Below are positions 18,174-25,593 of a DNA stretch of 48,108 nt, in pieces; the stretch's first letter is position 1; each line of letters starts with the position of its first letter. The DNA is from an uncultured Collinsella sp. (lineage in GTDB: Bacteria > Actinomycetota > Coriobacteriia > Coriobacteriales > Coriobacteriaceae). Made by a program: the position numbers and the translations under genes. The notes below the pieces were generated by a model, which saw nothing but the letters and a program-made list of their open reading frames with translations, was not told the DNA's origin and ran no database searches. The DNA lies in the NCBI GenBank assembly GCA_959604825.1, contig CAUHCN010000017.1:1-48108 (forward strand), in the 5' to 3' direction.

Positions 18174-19631
18174 ATGAGCGATAGCCAGAACATGTCCGAT
18201 GAGGTGCGCGCCCGCCTGCGCGCCATTCCTTCCGTCAACGAGCTGCTTGCCGAGTGGCCGGTGGTGAAGGCGGCGGGGGAGACCTGCGACGCGGTGGTCC
18301 ATGCTGCCGTGACGGCCGAGCTCGACGAGGAGCGCGCCGCCATTCGCGCCGGTGCCGCCCCGCGCTCTAAGCGCGACCTGGCCTCGGCCATCGAATGGCG
18401 TGCGCATCGCTCCGCGCTGCCGAGCCTGCGCCCCGCCGTCAACGCCACGGGTGTGGTCATCCATACCAATCTGGGCCGTGCCCCGCTTGCGGAGTCGGCG
18501 GCAAAGGCCGTGGCCGAGGTTGCGCGCGGGTATAGCACGCTCGAGTACAGCGTCGACACCTGTTCGCGCGGGTCGCGCAAGGAGCACGCCGCGCAACTGA
18601 TCCGCTCGCTCACCGGTGCCGAGGACGCGCTGGTCGTCAACAACAATGCCGCCGCGGTGCTGCTGGTGCTTGCCACCCATGCCGCGGGCAAAGAGGTAAT
18701 CGTGAGCCGTGGCGAGCTCGTCGAGATCGGTGGCAGCTTCCGTATTCCCGACGTCATGGCGGCTTCGGGCGCCAAACTCGTCGAGGTCGGCGCCACCAAC
18801 CGCACGCACCTGTCGGACTACGAGCGCGCCATCACGCCCGATACGGCCATGATCCTTAAGGTCCATCCTTCTAACTATCGCATCGAGGGTTTCCACGAGG
18901 AGGTGGGTTCTCGGGAGCTTGCGGCGCTTGCTCACAAGCATGGCCTGCTGTTCTACGAGGACCAGGGTTCGGGCGCGCTGCTGCCCGATGACATCTTGGT
19001 TCGCGGCGGCGAGGAACCCACGCCGGCTTCGGTTTCGGCGGGGCTCGATGTGGTGTCGTGCTCGGGCGATAAGCTGCTCGGTGCCGCACAGGCGGGCATT
19101 ATCATGGGCCGTCGCGATCTGGTCCAGGCCTGCGGCGCACATCCGCTCATGCGCGCTCTGCGTCCGGGCAAGTTGGCGCTCACGGCGCTCGAGGCCACAC
19201 TTCGCATCTACATGGACGGCGCCGACGTGGCCCATCGCGATATTCCGGTGCTCAGCATGCTCACGCTGCCGCAGGCCCATTTGGAACGACGTGCCCGCAA
19301 GCTGCGCGATCGTATGGTCGCCGGGCTCGATAAGGCTGGCTGCCCGTGTGCCGTGCAGGTGGAAATCGTCGAGGAATCGTCGGCCCCCGGTGGCGGCTCG
19401 CTGCCTACCGTCGAGCTGCCCACGATGTGCGTGGCCGTCTGCCCGGTCGACGGGTGCCTGTCCGTCGACGCGCTCAAGCGCTCGCTCGTCCAAGACTTCG
19501 ATACGCCGGTCGTTACGCGTACCTCGCACGACCGCATTCTGTTTGATGTGCGCACGTTCGTGGGCGACCGCGATATCGAGACGGCGGCGTCGACGCTTGC
19601 CGCATGCGTTGAGAAGGCGATTGCTCGATGA
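18174..19631 (+). CDS. selA: L-seryl-tRNA(Sec) selenium transferase
   Basis: SelA converts Ser-tRNA(Sec) to Sec-tRNA(Sec) using selenophosphate and PLP. The PLP lysine is K300 in CSGDKLLGAAQAG. Other conserved segments are NATGVVIHTNLGRAPL, ATNRTHLSDY and YEDQGSGALL. Its 485 residues are close to E. coli SelA (463). RBS GAAAGG precedes ATG 18174. The end overlaps selB by 4 bases (ATGA). Upstream, 18098-18173 contains a small dyad TCAGCC/GGCTGA flanked by two copies of CGATTGATT (18091 and 18140), of unknown use. Confidence 0.95.
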   Translation: MSDSQNMSDEVRARLRAIPSVNELLAEWPVVKAAGETCDAVVHAAVTAELDEERAAIRAGAAPRSKRDLASAIEWRAHRSALPSLRPAVNATGVVIHTNLGRAPLAESAAKAVAEVARGYSTLEYSVDTCSRGSRKEHAAQLIRSLTGAEDALVVNNNAAAVLLVLATHAAGKEVIVSRGELVEIGGSFRIPDVMAASGAKLVEVGATNRTHLSDYERAITPDTAMILKVHPSNYRIEGFHEEVGSRELAALAHKHGLLFYEDQGSGALLPDDILVRGGEEPTPASVSAGLDVVSCSGDKLLGAAQAGIIMGRRDLVQACGAHPLMRALRPGKLALTALEATLRIYMDGADVAHRDIPVLSMLTLPQAHLERRARKLRDRMVAGLDKAGCPCAVQVEIVEESSAPGGGSLPTVELPTMCVAVCPVDGCLSVDALKRSLVQDFDTPVVTRTSHDRILFDVRTFVGDRDIETAASTLAACVEKAIAR

Positions 19632-21595
19632 GTGAGGTTCAGGCGCTGGTGGAGTGTCCCGTTATCGTTGGCACGGCGGGCCACGTTGACCATGGTAAGT
19701 CGGCACTGATCGAGGCGCTGACCGGCAAGAATCCCGATCGTCTGGAGGTCGAGCGTCGTCGCGGCATGACGGTGGAGCTGGGCTTTGGCGAGCTGGCGCT
19801 GCCGAGTGGCAAGATCGTTGGCCTGGTCGACGTGCCAGGCCATGCGCATTACCTGCGCGCCATGGTGCAGGGTGCCACGGGCATCGACGTTGCCGTGCTG
19901 GTGGTTTCGGCCGTCGAGGGCGTGATGCCGCAGACCCGCGAGCACGTGCATGTGCTGGAGCTGCTGGGCGTCACACACATGGTGGTGGCGCTGACGATGT
20001 GCGACCTGGCCGATAGCGAAATGATTGAGCTGGCTGAGCTTGACGTGGAAGATTTTCTTTCGGATACCGTGTTTGCCGACGCGCCGATCGTGTCTGTGTC
20101 GTCCAAGACCGGCGTGGGGATCGATGACCTGCTGGCTGCGCTCGACGAGCAGGTTGCCGCTTGCTGGGATGCCTGCCGTGCCCGTGCCGAGCTCACCGAT
20201 GCCGCGCCGCGTCTGCCCATCGACCGCTGCTTTACGATCAAGGGTGCCGGTACCGTGGTGACGGGAACGTTGCACGATGCACCCGTCGCGGTGGGGGATG
20301 AGCTCGTCGCGCTGCCGTCGCGTACGGTCTGTCGCGTGCGCGGGATTCAGGTGCATGGCGATACGCCGCGAGCACTGCCCGGTCAGCGTGTGGCGCTCAA
20401 CTTGGTGGGCGATGCCGTCGCCTCGCTCGATCGCGGCGAGATGCTCGGCGTGGCGGGCCGCTTTGGCCAGACGATGCGCTTTATGATGACATTTACGTAT
20501 TTGGGTCGCGAGGGAGCCAAGCCGCGTGTGCTCGAGTCGGGTGCGCGTGTGCACGTGATGGCGGGTACGGCCGAGGTCGTCGGTCGCATCATGTTCATGG
20601 AGGGCGAGGCCCCCATGGCGGTGGGCGAGCCCCGTATCGTTCAGGTGCGCTTGGAAAACTCGCTGCCGCTACGTGCCGGGGACCATGCCGTGGTGCTGTC
20701 CTATTCGCCCGTGATGCTTATTGGCGGCGGGCGCGTGCTGCTTTCGCGCTGCCGTCGCTCGCGCGAGCTTGCTAAAGGGGAGCGTGAGCTGTATGCGGCG
20801 CTCGAGTCCGGCGATATCGCGGGCGGTGTGGGCGCTTGGCTGGCGCTGCAGACGCTGCCGGTTACGGCGGTTGATATTGCCGAGGCTTTGGATCTTGCTG
20901 TCGGCGAGGTCGATGCCGTACTGCGCGGGTTGGTGGCGCAGGGCTCCGTTCGCAAACTTGCCGCGGGTGATTCGGACCTCTTGGCGGACGCCGTGGTGCT
21001 CGACGCCGCGATGGATGCACTGGCAGCGACCTTGTCGGCCATGCATGCCGCGGCTCCCAAGGAGACGGGCTTTACGCCCGGCGCCGTTGCCCATGCTGCG
21101 TGGCCTTCCGCTGATGAATGCGTTTCCGCGGCTCTGATTGCCGAGGGCTGCTCGCGTGGCGTGTGCGTCGCCGAGGGTGCCGAGGTGTTCGACCCGCATT
21201 CGGCCGCCGCTGCGGCGCGCGTGGTGCACGAGGCTTGCGAGCGCATCGTTTCCTTGCTGGACGAAGCTGGCCTCGATGCGCCGACGTTGCCAGAGGTAGG
21301 CGAGCAACTGCAGCTCGATCGCGACACCATGACGCGAGCTCTGCGCGAGCTTTCGCTTAACCGTTCCATCGTGAAGATCGAGCGCGACGTTGCCCTGTCT
21401 GCCATCTCGGAAGCCCATGCGCGCGAGCTTGTTGCCGTTGCCATTGAGGCAGCCGGTGGCGCTGCCACCACGAGTGTGTTGCGCGAGGCCCTGGGTGTGT
21501 CGCGCAAGCGTGCCATCAGCATCTTGGAGCACCTGGATGCCGTGCGCTTTACGGTGCTCGACAAGGAAGCCGGCGGCCTGCGCTCCCTGCGCTAG
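19628..21595 (+). CDS. selB: Selenocysteine-specific elongation factor
   Basis: SelB is the EF-Tu-like GTPase that brings Sec-tRNA(Sec) to UGA by binding the SECIS. G1 is GHVDHGKS near residue 20 and G3 is DVPGH. G4 reads T123-M-C-D126, where TKxD/NKxD is normal, so the usual Lys is Met. G5 is likely SSKTG. Domains II-III follow with GAGTVVTGTLHDAPVAVGDE. The C-terminal part (about residue 360 on) contains winged-helix repeats that would contact the SECIS. At 655 residues it is near the usual length. It overlaps selA by 4 bases, so the two are coupled. Confidence 0.94.
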   Translation: MSEVQALVECPVIVGTAGHVDHGKSALIEALTGKNPDRLEVERRRGMTVELGFGELALPSGKIVGLVDVPGHAHYLRAMVQGATGIDVAVLVVSAVEGVMPQTREHVHVLELLGVTHMVVALTMCDLADSEMIELAELDVEDFLSDTVFADAPIVSVSSKTGVGIDDLLAALDEQVAACWDACRARAELTDAAPRLPIDRCFTIKGAGTVVTGTLHDAPVAVGDELVALPSRTVCRVRGIQVHGDTPRALPGQRVALNLVGDAVASLDRGEMLGVAGRFGQTMRFMMTFTYLGREGAKPRVLESGARVHVMAGTAEVVGRIMFMEGEAPMAVGEPRIVQVRLENSLPLRAGDHAVVLSYSPVMLIGGGRVLLSRCRRSRELAKGERELYAALESGDIAGGVGAWLALQTLPVTAVDIAEALDLAVGEVDAVLRGLVAQGSVRKLAAGDSDLLADAVVLDAAMDALAATLSAMHAAAPKETGFTPGAVAHAAWPSADECVSAALIAEGCSRGVCVAEGAEVFDPHSAAAAARVVHEACERIVSLLDEAGLDAPTLPEVGEQLQLDRDTMTRALRELSLNRSIVKIERDVALSAISEAHARELVAVAIEAAGGAATTSVLREALGVSRKRAISILEHLDAVRFTVLDKEAGGLRSLR

Positions 21596-21610
21596 GTTGG
21601 CTGCTCGGTT

Positions 21611-21619
21611 TGGTAAAAT
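21611..21619 (+). promoter_or_regulatory. Extended -10 promoter of selC
   Basis: TGGTAAAAT (21611-21619) is a TGn-type extended -10. It ends 12 bases before the mature 5' end of tRNA-Sec. No good -35 is visible. It allows selC to be made independently of selAB. Confidence 0.5.
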
Positions 21620-21631
21620 ACCGGCGCACTT

Positions 21632-21728
21632 GGGAACGGATGGGCTCCGGTGGGCTCCGCGGTCCTCAAAACCGTTGCGAGGCGTGCAAAACGTCTTGGA
21701 TGTGTTCGATTCACATACGTTCCCGCCA
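21632..21728 (+). tRNA. selC: tRNA-Sec (anticodon UCA)
   Basis: The 97-nt gene includes an encoded CCA. The hallmarks of bacterial tRNA-Sec are present: a 6-bp D stem GGGCTC/GGGCTC closed by loop CGGT (as in E. coli selC), anticodon TCA at 21666-21668, a long variable arm (GAGGCG with CGTCTT), T stem ATGTG/CACAT with TTCGATT loop, and a long acceptor. The acceptor has seven Watson-Crick pairs plus a G-A opposition at the eighth. The base before the anticodon is C, not the nearly universal U33. It lies just after selB and decodes the UGA in fdhF. Confidence 0.93.
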
Positions 21729-21737
21729 TACGCTACC

Positions 21738-21792
21738 AGCGCTTTTGTGCTCGCGGTCTTGCTGCGTGCCGCAAAGGCGCTGTTTTGTTTTT
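21738..21792 (+). terminator. Terminator after selC
   Basis: AGCGCTTTTG (21738-21747) pairs with CAAAGGCGCT (21772-21781), including two G-T pairs, and is followed by GTTTTGTTTTT. It separates selABC from mobA. Confidence 0.8.
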
Positions 21793-21882
21793 GCACGAGC
21801 TTTTTGTAGCGCCGCTATTTTGGCGGCTGTATTTAGCTTCGTGCACCGGGTTTCGAGCATGCCGATGGAGGTGTTTTGCCGT

Positions 21883-22515
21883 ATGACTACCGTAAGACGT
21901 GCCGATCTTTCTTGTGTCGTCCAGGCGGGCGGGCTGTCCTCGCGCATGGGCTGCGATAAGGCGCGCATGGCGTTTTGCGGCGAGCCGCTCATCGAGCGCG
22001 TGCTGGGTCGGCTGGCGCCAGTTGCCGGCGAGTTGGTCGTGACGACTTCGCGTCCCAGCGAGCTGGCCTACCTTGAGAAGCTTATGTTTGATGGCCTGCG
22101 CCCCCGCGTAGTCATGGACGTCGACGGTCCCGCCGGCGCCATGCGCGGCATCGCGAGCTCGTTGGCCGCGGCCCGATTGCCGCTCGTGGCTATCGTCGCC
22201 TGCGACATGCCGTTTGTCTCGTCGGAACTCATCGACGCGCTTGCCGATCGTGTTGAGGCCGAGGCGCTTGACGTGTGCGTGCCGCGCGAGGAGCGGGGAA
22301 TTGAGCCGCTTTGCGCCGTCTGGCGCCGTGACGCGTGCGCGCCGGTTGCCCAAGAGCTGCTCGCCTGCGACCGCCAGCGCATTCGCTGCCTGATCAATCG
22401 CGTTCAGGCCGGTTATATGGATGAGTCGCAGATCGTTAAGGCCGCGGGCTCCACGCTCTGCTTCGAAAACGTCAATACGCCCGAGGAGTTTGCGGCGGCC
22501 GAGTTACTCGCCTAG
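21883..22515 (+). CDS. mobA: Molybdenum cofactor guanylyltransferase
   Basis: MobA joins GMP to molybdopterin to make the MGD cofactor used by FdhF and the oxidoreductase at 15980. The nucleotide-binding start QAGGLSSRMGCDKA (residues 14-27) is diagnostic, followed by DVDGPAGAMRG and CDMPF. Length is 210 residues, normal for MobA. ATG 21883 is chosen because GGAGGT lies 10 bases upstream; the frame is open further upstream through selC, but that part is not coding. Its place beside the sel genes fits a shared job in making selenium-dependent formate dehydrogenase. Confidence 0.9.
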   Translation: MTTVRRADLSCVVQAGGLSSRMGCDKARMAFCGEPLIERVLGRLAPVAGELVVTTSRPSELAYLEKLMFDGLRPRVVMDVDGPAGAMRGIASSLAAARLPLVAIVACDMPFVSSELIDALADRVEAEALDVCVPREERGIEPLCAVWRRDACAPVAQELLACDRQRIRCLINRVQAGYMDESQIVKAAGSTLCFENVNTPEEFAAAELLA

Positions 22516-22530
22516 ACGATGGGAGATGCC

Positions 22531-22926
22531 ATGTCTCACGATATTTGCCCCGACACGGGAGAGCCTTGCACTTGCGACGGGTCCGAACCCTGTACCTGCG
22601 GATGTGGTGGCTGTGGGCATACCGCGGAAGAGGAGGCGGCTGCCGCGGCGTATCGTGAGGCACACCGCGAAGGCCCGTCCGGTGATGCCCTCGACCACGA
22701 ACGCAAGATCATCGTGTCGTTCGACAGCACCTTCGATGTGATGGAATGCGAGCAGCTTTGCCTTGCCGCCGGTGTGCCCGGGCGCATCATGCCGCTGCCC
22801 GGCTCCATTACCGCCGGCTGCGGGCTGTGCTGGGTCATGCCGTTCTCGGGCGATGCGCTCGCCGCCTTCCGTGCTGCCACCGAAGGCCGCATAACCCCCG
22901 CCGACTACCACCAGCTCGTCCTCTAA
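22531..22926 (+). CDS. Cys-rich DUF3343 (Se/S carrier-like) protein
   Basis: A 131-residue protein. The C-terminal half (from about residue 55) fits DUF3343/PF11823, a putative Se/S-carrier family: KIIVSFDSTFDVMECEQL, then PGSITAGCGLCW with the conserved CG. The N-terminal 28 residues hold seven Cys (C6, C13, C15, C21, C23, C25, C28), a pattern suited to metal or chalcogen binding; I do not know it from standard DUF3343 members. ATG 22531 is preferred over 22519 because GGGAG lies just upstream. Its place after selABC-mobA supports a selenium-delivery role, which is inference. Confidence 0.75.
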   Translation: MSHDICPDTGEPCTCDGSEPCTCGCGGCGHTAEEEAAAAAYREAHREGPSGDALDHERKIIVSFDSTFDVMECEQLCLAAGVPGRIMPLPGSITAGCGLCWVMPFSGDALAAFRAATEGRITPADYHQLVL

Positions 22927-23183
22927 CCACCAAAATCACCACAAAGGTGCCTGTCCTCAATGTGGCGGTTTGGAACACGTGGACGAAACAGGTTTGAAAC
23001 ACGGGTTTTGCGCGTCAGGCACTCAAAAACGCTTCTACCTGCATCGTAATCAAAACGAAACATCTGCTCGTCGGCTTATGCGAAACTTTGCTGCAACAGT
23101 GCGATATTATCCATACTCGATAAAGCTCGGGGCGCATGGGGCGCCTCGAACGACACTTTTCTTTTCCATCAATTGGAGGAAGC
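22927..23183. other. Intergenic leader of gdhA
   Basis: No gene seen. A TATTAT -10-like box lies at 23105-23110 but lacks a good -35. GTGCCTG (22947-22953) and CAGGCAC (23016-23022) are inverted copies, and the segment resembles decayed intergenic repeats found elsewhere in the window. Confidence 0.35.
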
Positions 23184-24539
23184 ATGAGCTACACGCAGAA
23201 AGTTCTCGACGAGCTCAAGGCCCGCTATCCCGAGCAGCCTGAGTTCATCCAGGCCGCGACCGAAATCCTCGGCACCATCCAGCCGGCGCTCGACGCCCAT
23301 CCCGAGTACGAGGAGGCCGCCCTGCTTGAGCGCCTCGTCGAGCCCGAGCGCATCGTTATGTTCCGTGTTCCCTGGGTCGACGACCAGGGTAAGGTCCAGG
23401 TCAACCGCGGCTATCGCGTCGAGTTCAACTCTGCCATTGGACCCTACAAGGGCGGCCTGCGCTTTAACCCGACGGTCACCCTGGGCATGCTCAAGTTCCT
23501 GGGCCTGGAGCAGATCCTCAAGAACAGCCTGACCACCCTTCCCATGGGCGGCGGCAAGGGCGGCTCCGACTTTGACCCCAAGGGCAAGTCCAACAACGAG
23601 ATCATGCACTTCTGCCAGTCCTTCATGACCGAACTCTATCGCCATATTGGCCCCAATACCGACGTTCCCGCCGGCGACCTGGGCGTTGGCGGCCGCGAAG
23701 TGGCCTACATGTTCGGTCAGTACAAGCGCCTGACCAACGAGTGGACCGGCGTCCTCACCGGCAAGGGCCTCTCCTTTGGCGGCTCGCTCGCCCGTACCGA
23801 GGCCACCGGCTACGGCCTGGTCTACTTTGTGGACGAGTACCTCAAGAGCCGCGGCGACTCCTTCGAGGGCAAGAACGTCGTCGTTCACGGTTCCGGCAAT
23901 GTCGCTATCTACGCCGTCCAGAAGGTTTCCCAGCTTGGCGGCAAGGTGCTGGCCTGCTCCGATACCCACGGCTGGGTCGAGGATCCCGACGGCATCGACT
24001 ACTCCGTGCTCGAGCACGTCTACAACCAGAAGCGCTCCGGCCACGACAAGGGCGTCACGCTCGCCATGTACGTTGACGAGAAGCCCGGTGCCGTGTGGCA
24101 CGAGGGCGACGGCCGCGGCGTGTGGCAGCTGCCCTGCGACATCGCGCTGCCCTGCGCTCGCGAGAACACGCTGCTGCTCGAGGACGCCCAGGCGCTCGTC
24201 GCCAATGGCTGCAAGGTGGTCGGCGAGGGCGCGAACATGCCCACGACCATCGAGGCCACGACCTACTTCCAGGAGAACGGCGTCGCCTTTATGCCCGGTA
24301 AGGCTGCCAACGCCGGCGGCGTGCTCGTGTCCGGCCTCGAGATGAGCCAGAACGCCGAGCACCTGTCCTGGACCTTCGAGGAGGTCGACGGCAAGCTCGA
24401 GCAGCTCATGCGCGGCATGTTCCACAACGTGGACGACACCGCCAAGGAGTATGGCCAGGAGGGCAACTTTGTCATGGGCGCCAACATCGCCGGCTTCCTG
24501 AAGGTCGCCGACGCCATGCTCGCTCAGGGCGTCTGCTAA
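23184..24539 (+). CDS. gdhA: Glutamate dehydrogenase (probably NADP-type)
   Basis: It interconverts 2-oxoglutarate plus ammonia and glutamate. The 451-residue length and sequence fit the hexameric small GDH family. The catalytic-lysine region reads LPMGGGKGGSDFDPKGKS; substrate-binding segments are GPYKGGLRF and PAGDLGVGGREV. The nucleotide-binding fold starts at VHGSGNVAIYA. TTGGAGGAAGC precedes ATG 23184. It stands alone between a leader and its own terminator, so it is a monocistronic gene. Confidence 0.95.
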   Translation: MSYTQKVLDELKARYPEQPEFIQAATEILGTIQPALDAHPEYEEAALLERLVEPERIVMFRVPWVDDQGKVQVNRGYRVEFNSAIGPYKGGLRFNPTVTLGMLKFLGLEQILKNSLTTLPMGGGKGGSDFDPKGKSNNEIMHFCQSFMTELYRHIGPNTDVPAGDLGVGGREVAYMFGQYKRLTNEWTGVLTGKGLSFGGSLARTEATGYGLVYFVDEYLKSRGDSFEGKNVVVHGSGNVAIYAVQKVSQLGGKVLACSDTHGWVEDPDGIDYSVLEHVYNQKRSGHDKGVTLAMYVDEKPGAVWHEGDGRGVWQLPCDIALPCARENTLLLEDAQALVANGCKVVGEGANMPTTIEATTYFQENGVAFMPGKAANAGGVLVSGLEMSQNAEHLSWTFEEVDGKLEQLMRGMFHNVDDTAKEYGQEGNFVMGANIAGFLKVADAMLAQGVC

Positions 24540-24582
24540 ATTCAGCCTGACATAGCTCCGTACAGCACTCGCTGATGCGCTA

Positions 24583-24615
24583 AGGCTCCCGACAATTCCT
24601 GCCGGGAGCCTTTTT
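24583..24615 (+). terminator. Terminator of gdhA
   Basis: AGGCTCCCG (24583-24591) pairs with CGGGAGCCT (24603-24611), followed by TTTTT. Confidence 0.92.
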
Positions 24616-24690
24616 CTATGGTGGTGAGGGTCGTGCGCCCTCGTTTGGTACACTTAGAGATACTGGACAAGTAAAGAGATGGGGGAGAAC

Positions 24691-25593
24691 GTGCTCAAGT
24701 TCGGTACCTACGTCCGTGTTGGAAACGCGGCCGAAGCCTATGAGCTCTTGCAGAAAAACCGCAACAACAAGATTGTGGGCGGCGGCATCTGGATGCGCCT
24801 TGGTTCACGTCGCGTGGCGACGGCGATTGACCTTTCGGCCTGCGGACTCGATCAGATCGAGGAGACCGAGACCGAGTTTCGCATCGGTGCCATGTGCACC
24901 CTGCGCCAGCTCGAGCGCCATGCCGAGCTCAACGCGCTCGTCAACAACGTATTTGAGTTTGCCGTTCACGACATCGTGGGCGTGCAGCTTCGCAATACCG
25001 CCACGGTGGGTGGCAGCATCTACGGCCGCTTTGGTTTTTCGGACGTGCTCTCCGCCTTTTTGGCGCTCGACTCGTACGTTGAGCTGACGGGTGCCGGCCG
25101 CGTGCCGCTCGCCGAGTTTGTGAACATGGGCTATGTGCGCGACGTGATCGAGCACGTCGTGGTCGTAAAGCACGATTACCGCGCGAGCTACGAGGCCGTG
25201 CGCAAGGCCGCGACCGACTTCCCCTCTCTAAACGTTACCGCCGCCTGGTGGGATAACAGCTGGCATGTCACCGTGGGTGCCCGCCCGCTGCGTGCGACCC
25301 TGCTGCAGGGCGAGGCATGCGGCCTCGAGAGCGAACAGCCTTCCGAGGACGAGCTGCGCGCCCTGGCCGCGTCCGTGCGCGCGCTGAGCTATGGCACCAA
25401 CATGTGGGGCTCGGCCGAGTACCGACGCCGCATCTCGGCCCCGCTGGCGATTCAGGCCGTGCGCCGCGCCGCCGGCATCGAGCTTTCGGCCGCGCTTGCC
25501 CGCGAGCTCGAGACCGTGCAAGTGCCTAAGTTTGCCACGGACGAGTATTCCTGCCGCCGCGTGCCCGGCGTCGATTCTAGCGAGGTGCGCTAA
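24691..25593 (+). CDS. FAD-binding subunit of a xanthine-dehydrogenase-type Mo hydroxylase
   Basis: A 300-residue CoxM/XdhB-like protein. The FAD-binding segments are KIVGGGIWMRLG near the N-terminus and RNTATVGGSIYGRFGFSDV around residue 105. The C-terminal domain (RRISAPLAIQAVRRA) matches the CO-dehydrogenase flavoprotein C-terminal domain. GTG 24691 is preferred because GGGGGAG sits 3-6 bases upstream and the protein then starts MLKFGTY, typical for the family; ATG 24679 is possible. It overlaps the next gene by one base, so the two proteins form one enzyme. Substrate unknown: purines, nicotinate or other N-heterocycles are possible. Confidence 0.85.
   Translation: MLKFGTYVRVGNAAEAYELLQKNRNNKIVGGGIWMRLGSRRVATAIDLSACGLDQIEETETEFRIGAMCTLRQLERHAELNALVNNVFEFAVHDIVGVQLRNTATVGGSIYGRFGFSDVLSAFLALDSYVELTGAGRVPLAEFVNMGYVRDVIEHVVVVKHDYRASYEAVRKAATDFPSLNVTAAWWDNSWHVTVGARPLRATLLQGEACGLESEQPSEDELRALAASVRALSYGTNMWGSAEYRRRISAPLAIQAVRRAAGIELSAALARELETVQVPKFATDEYSCRRVPGVDSSEVR

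Noticed and set aside
21610..21882. N-terminal extension of MobA through the selC region
   Set aside because: The stretch is tRNA-Sec and a terminator. The real start has GGAGGT at 21867 and the conserved fold begins after 21883.
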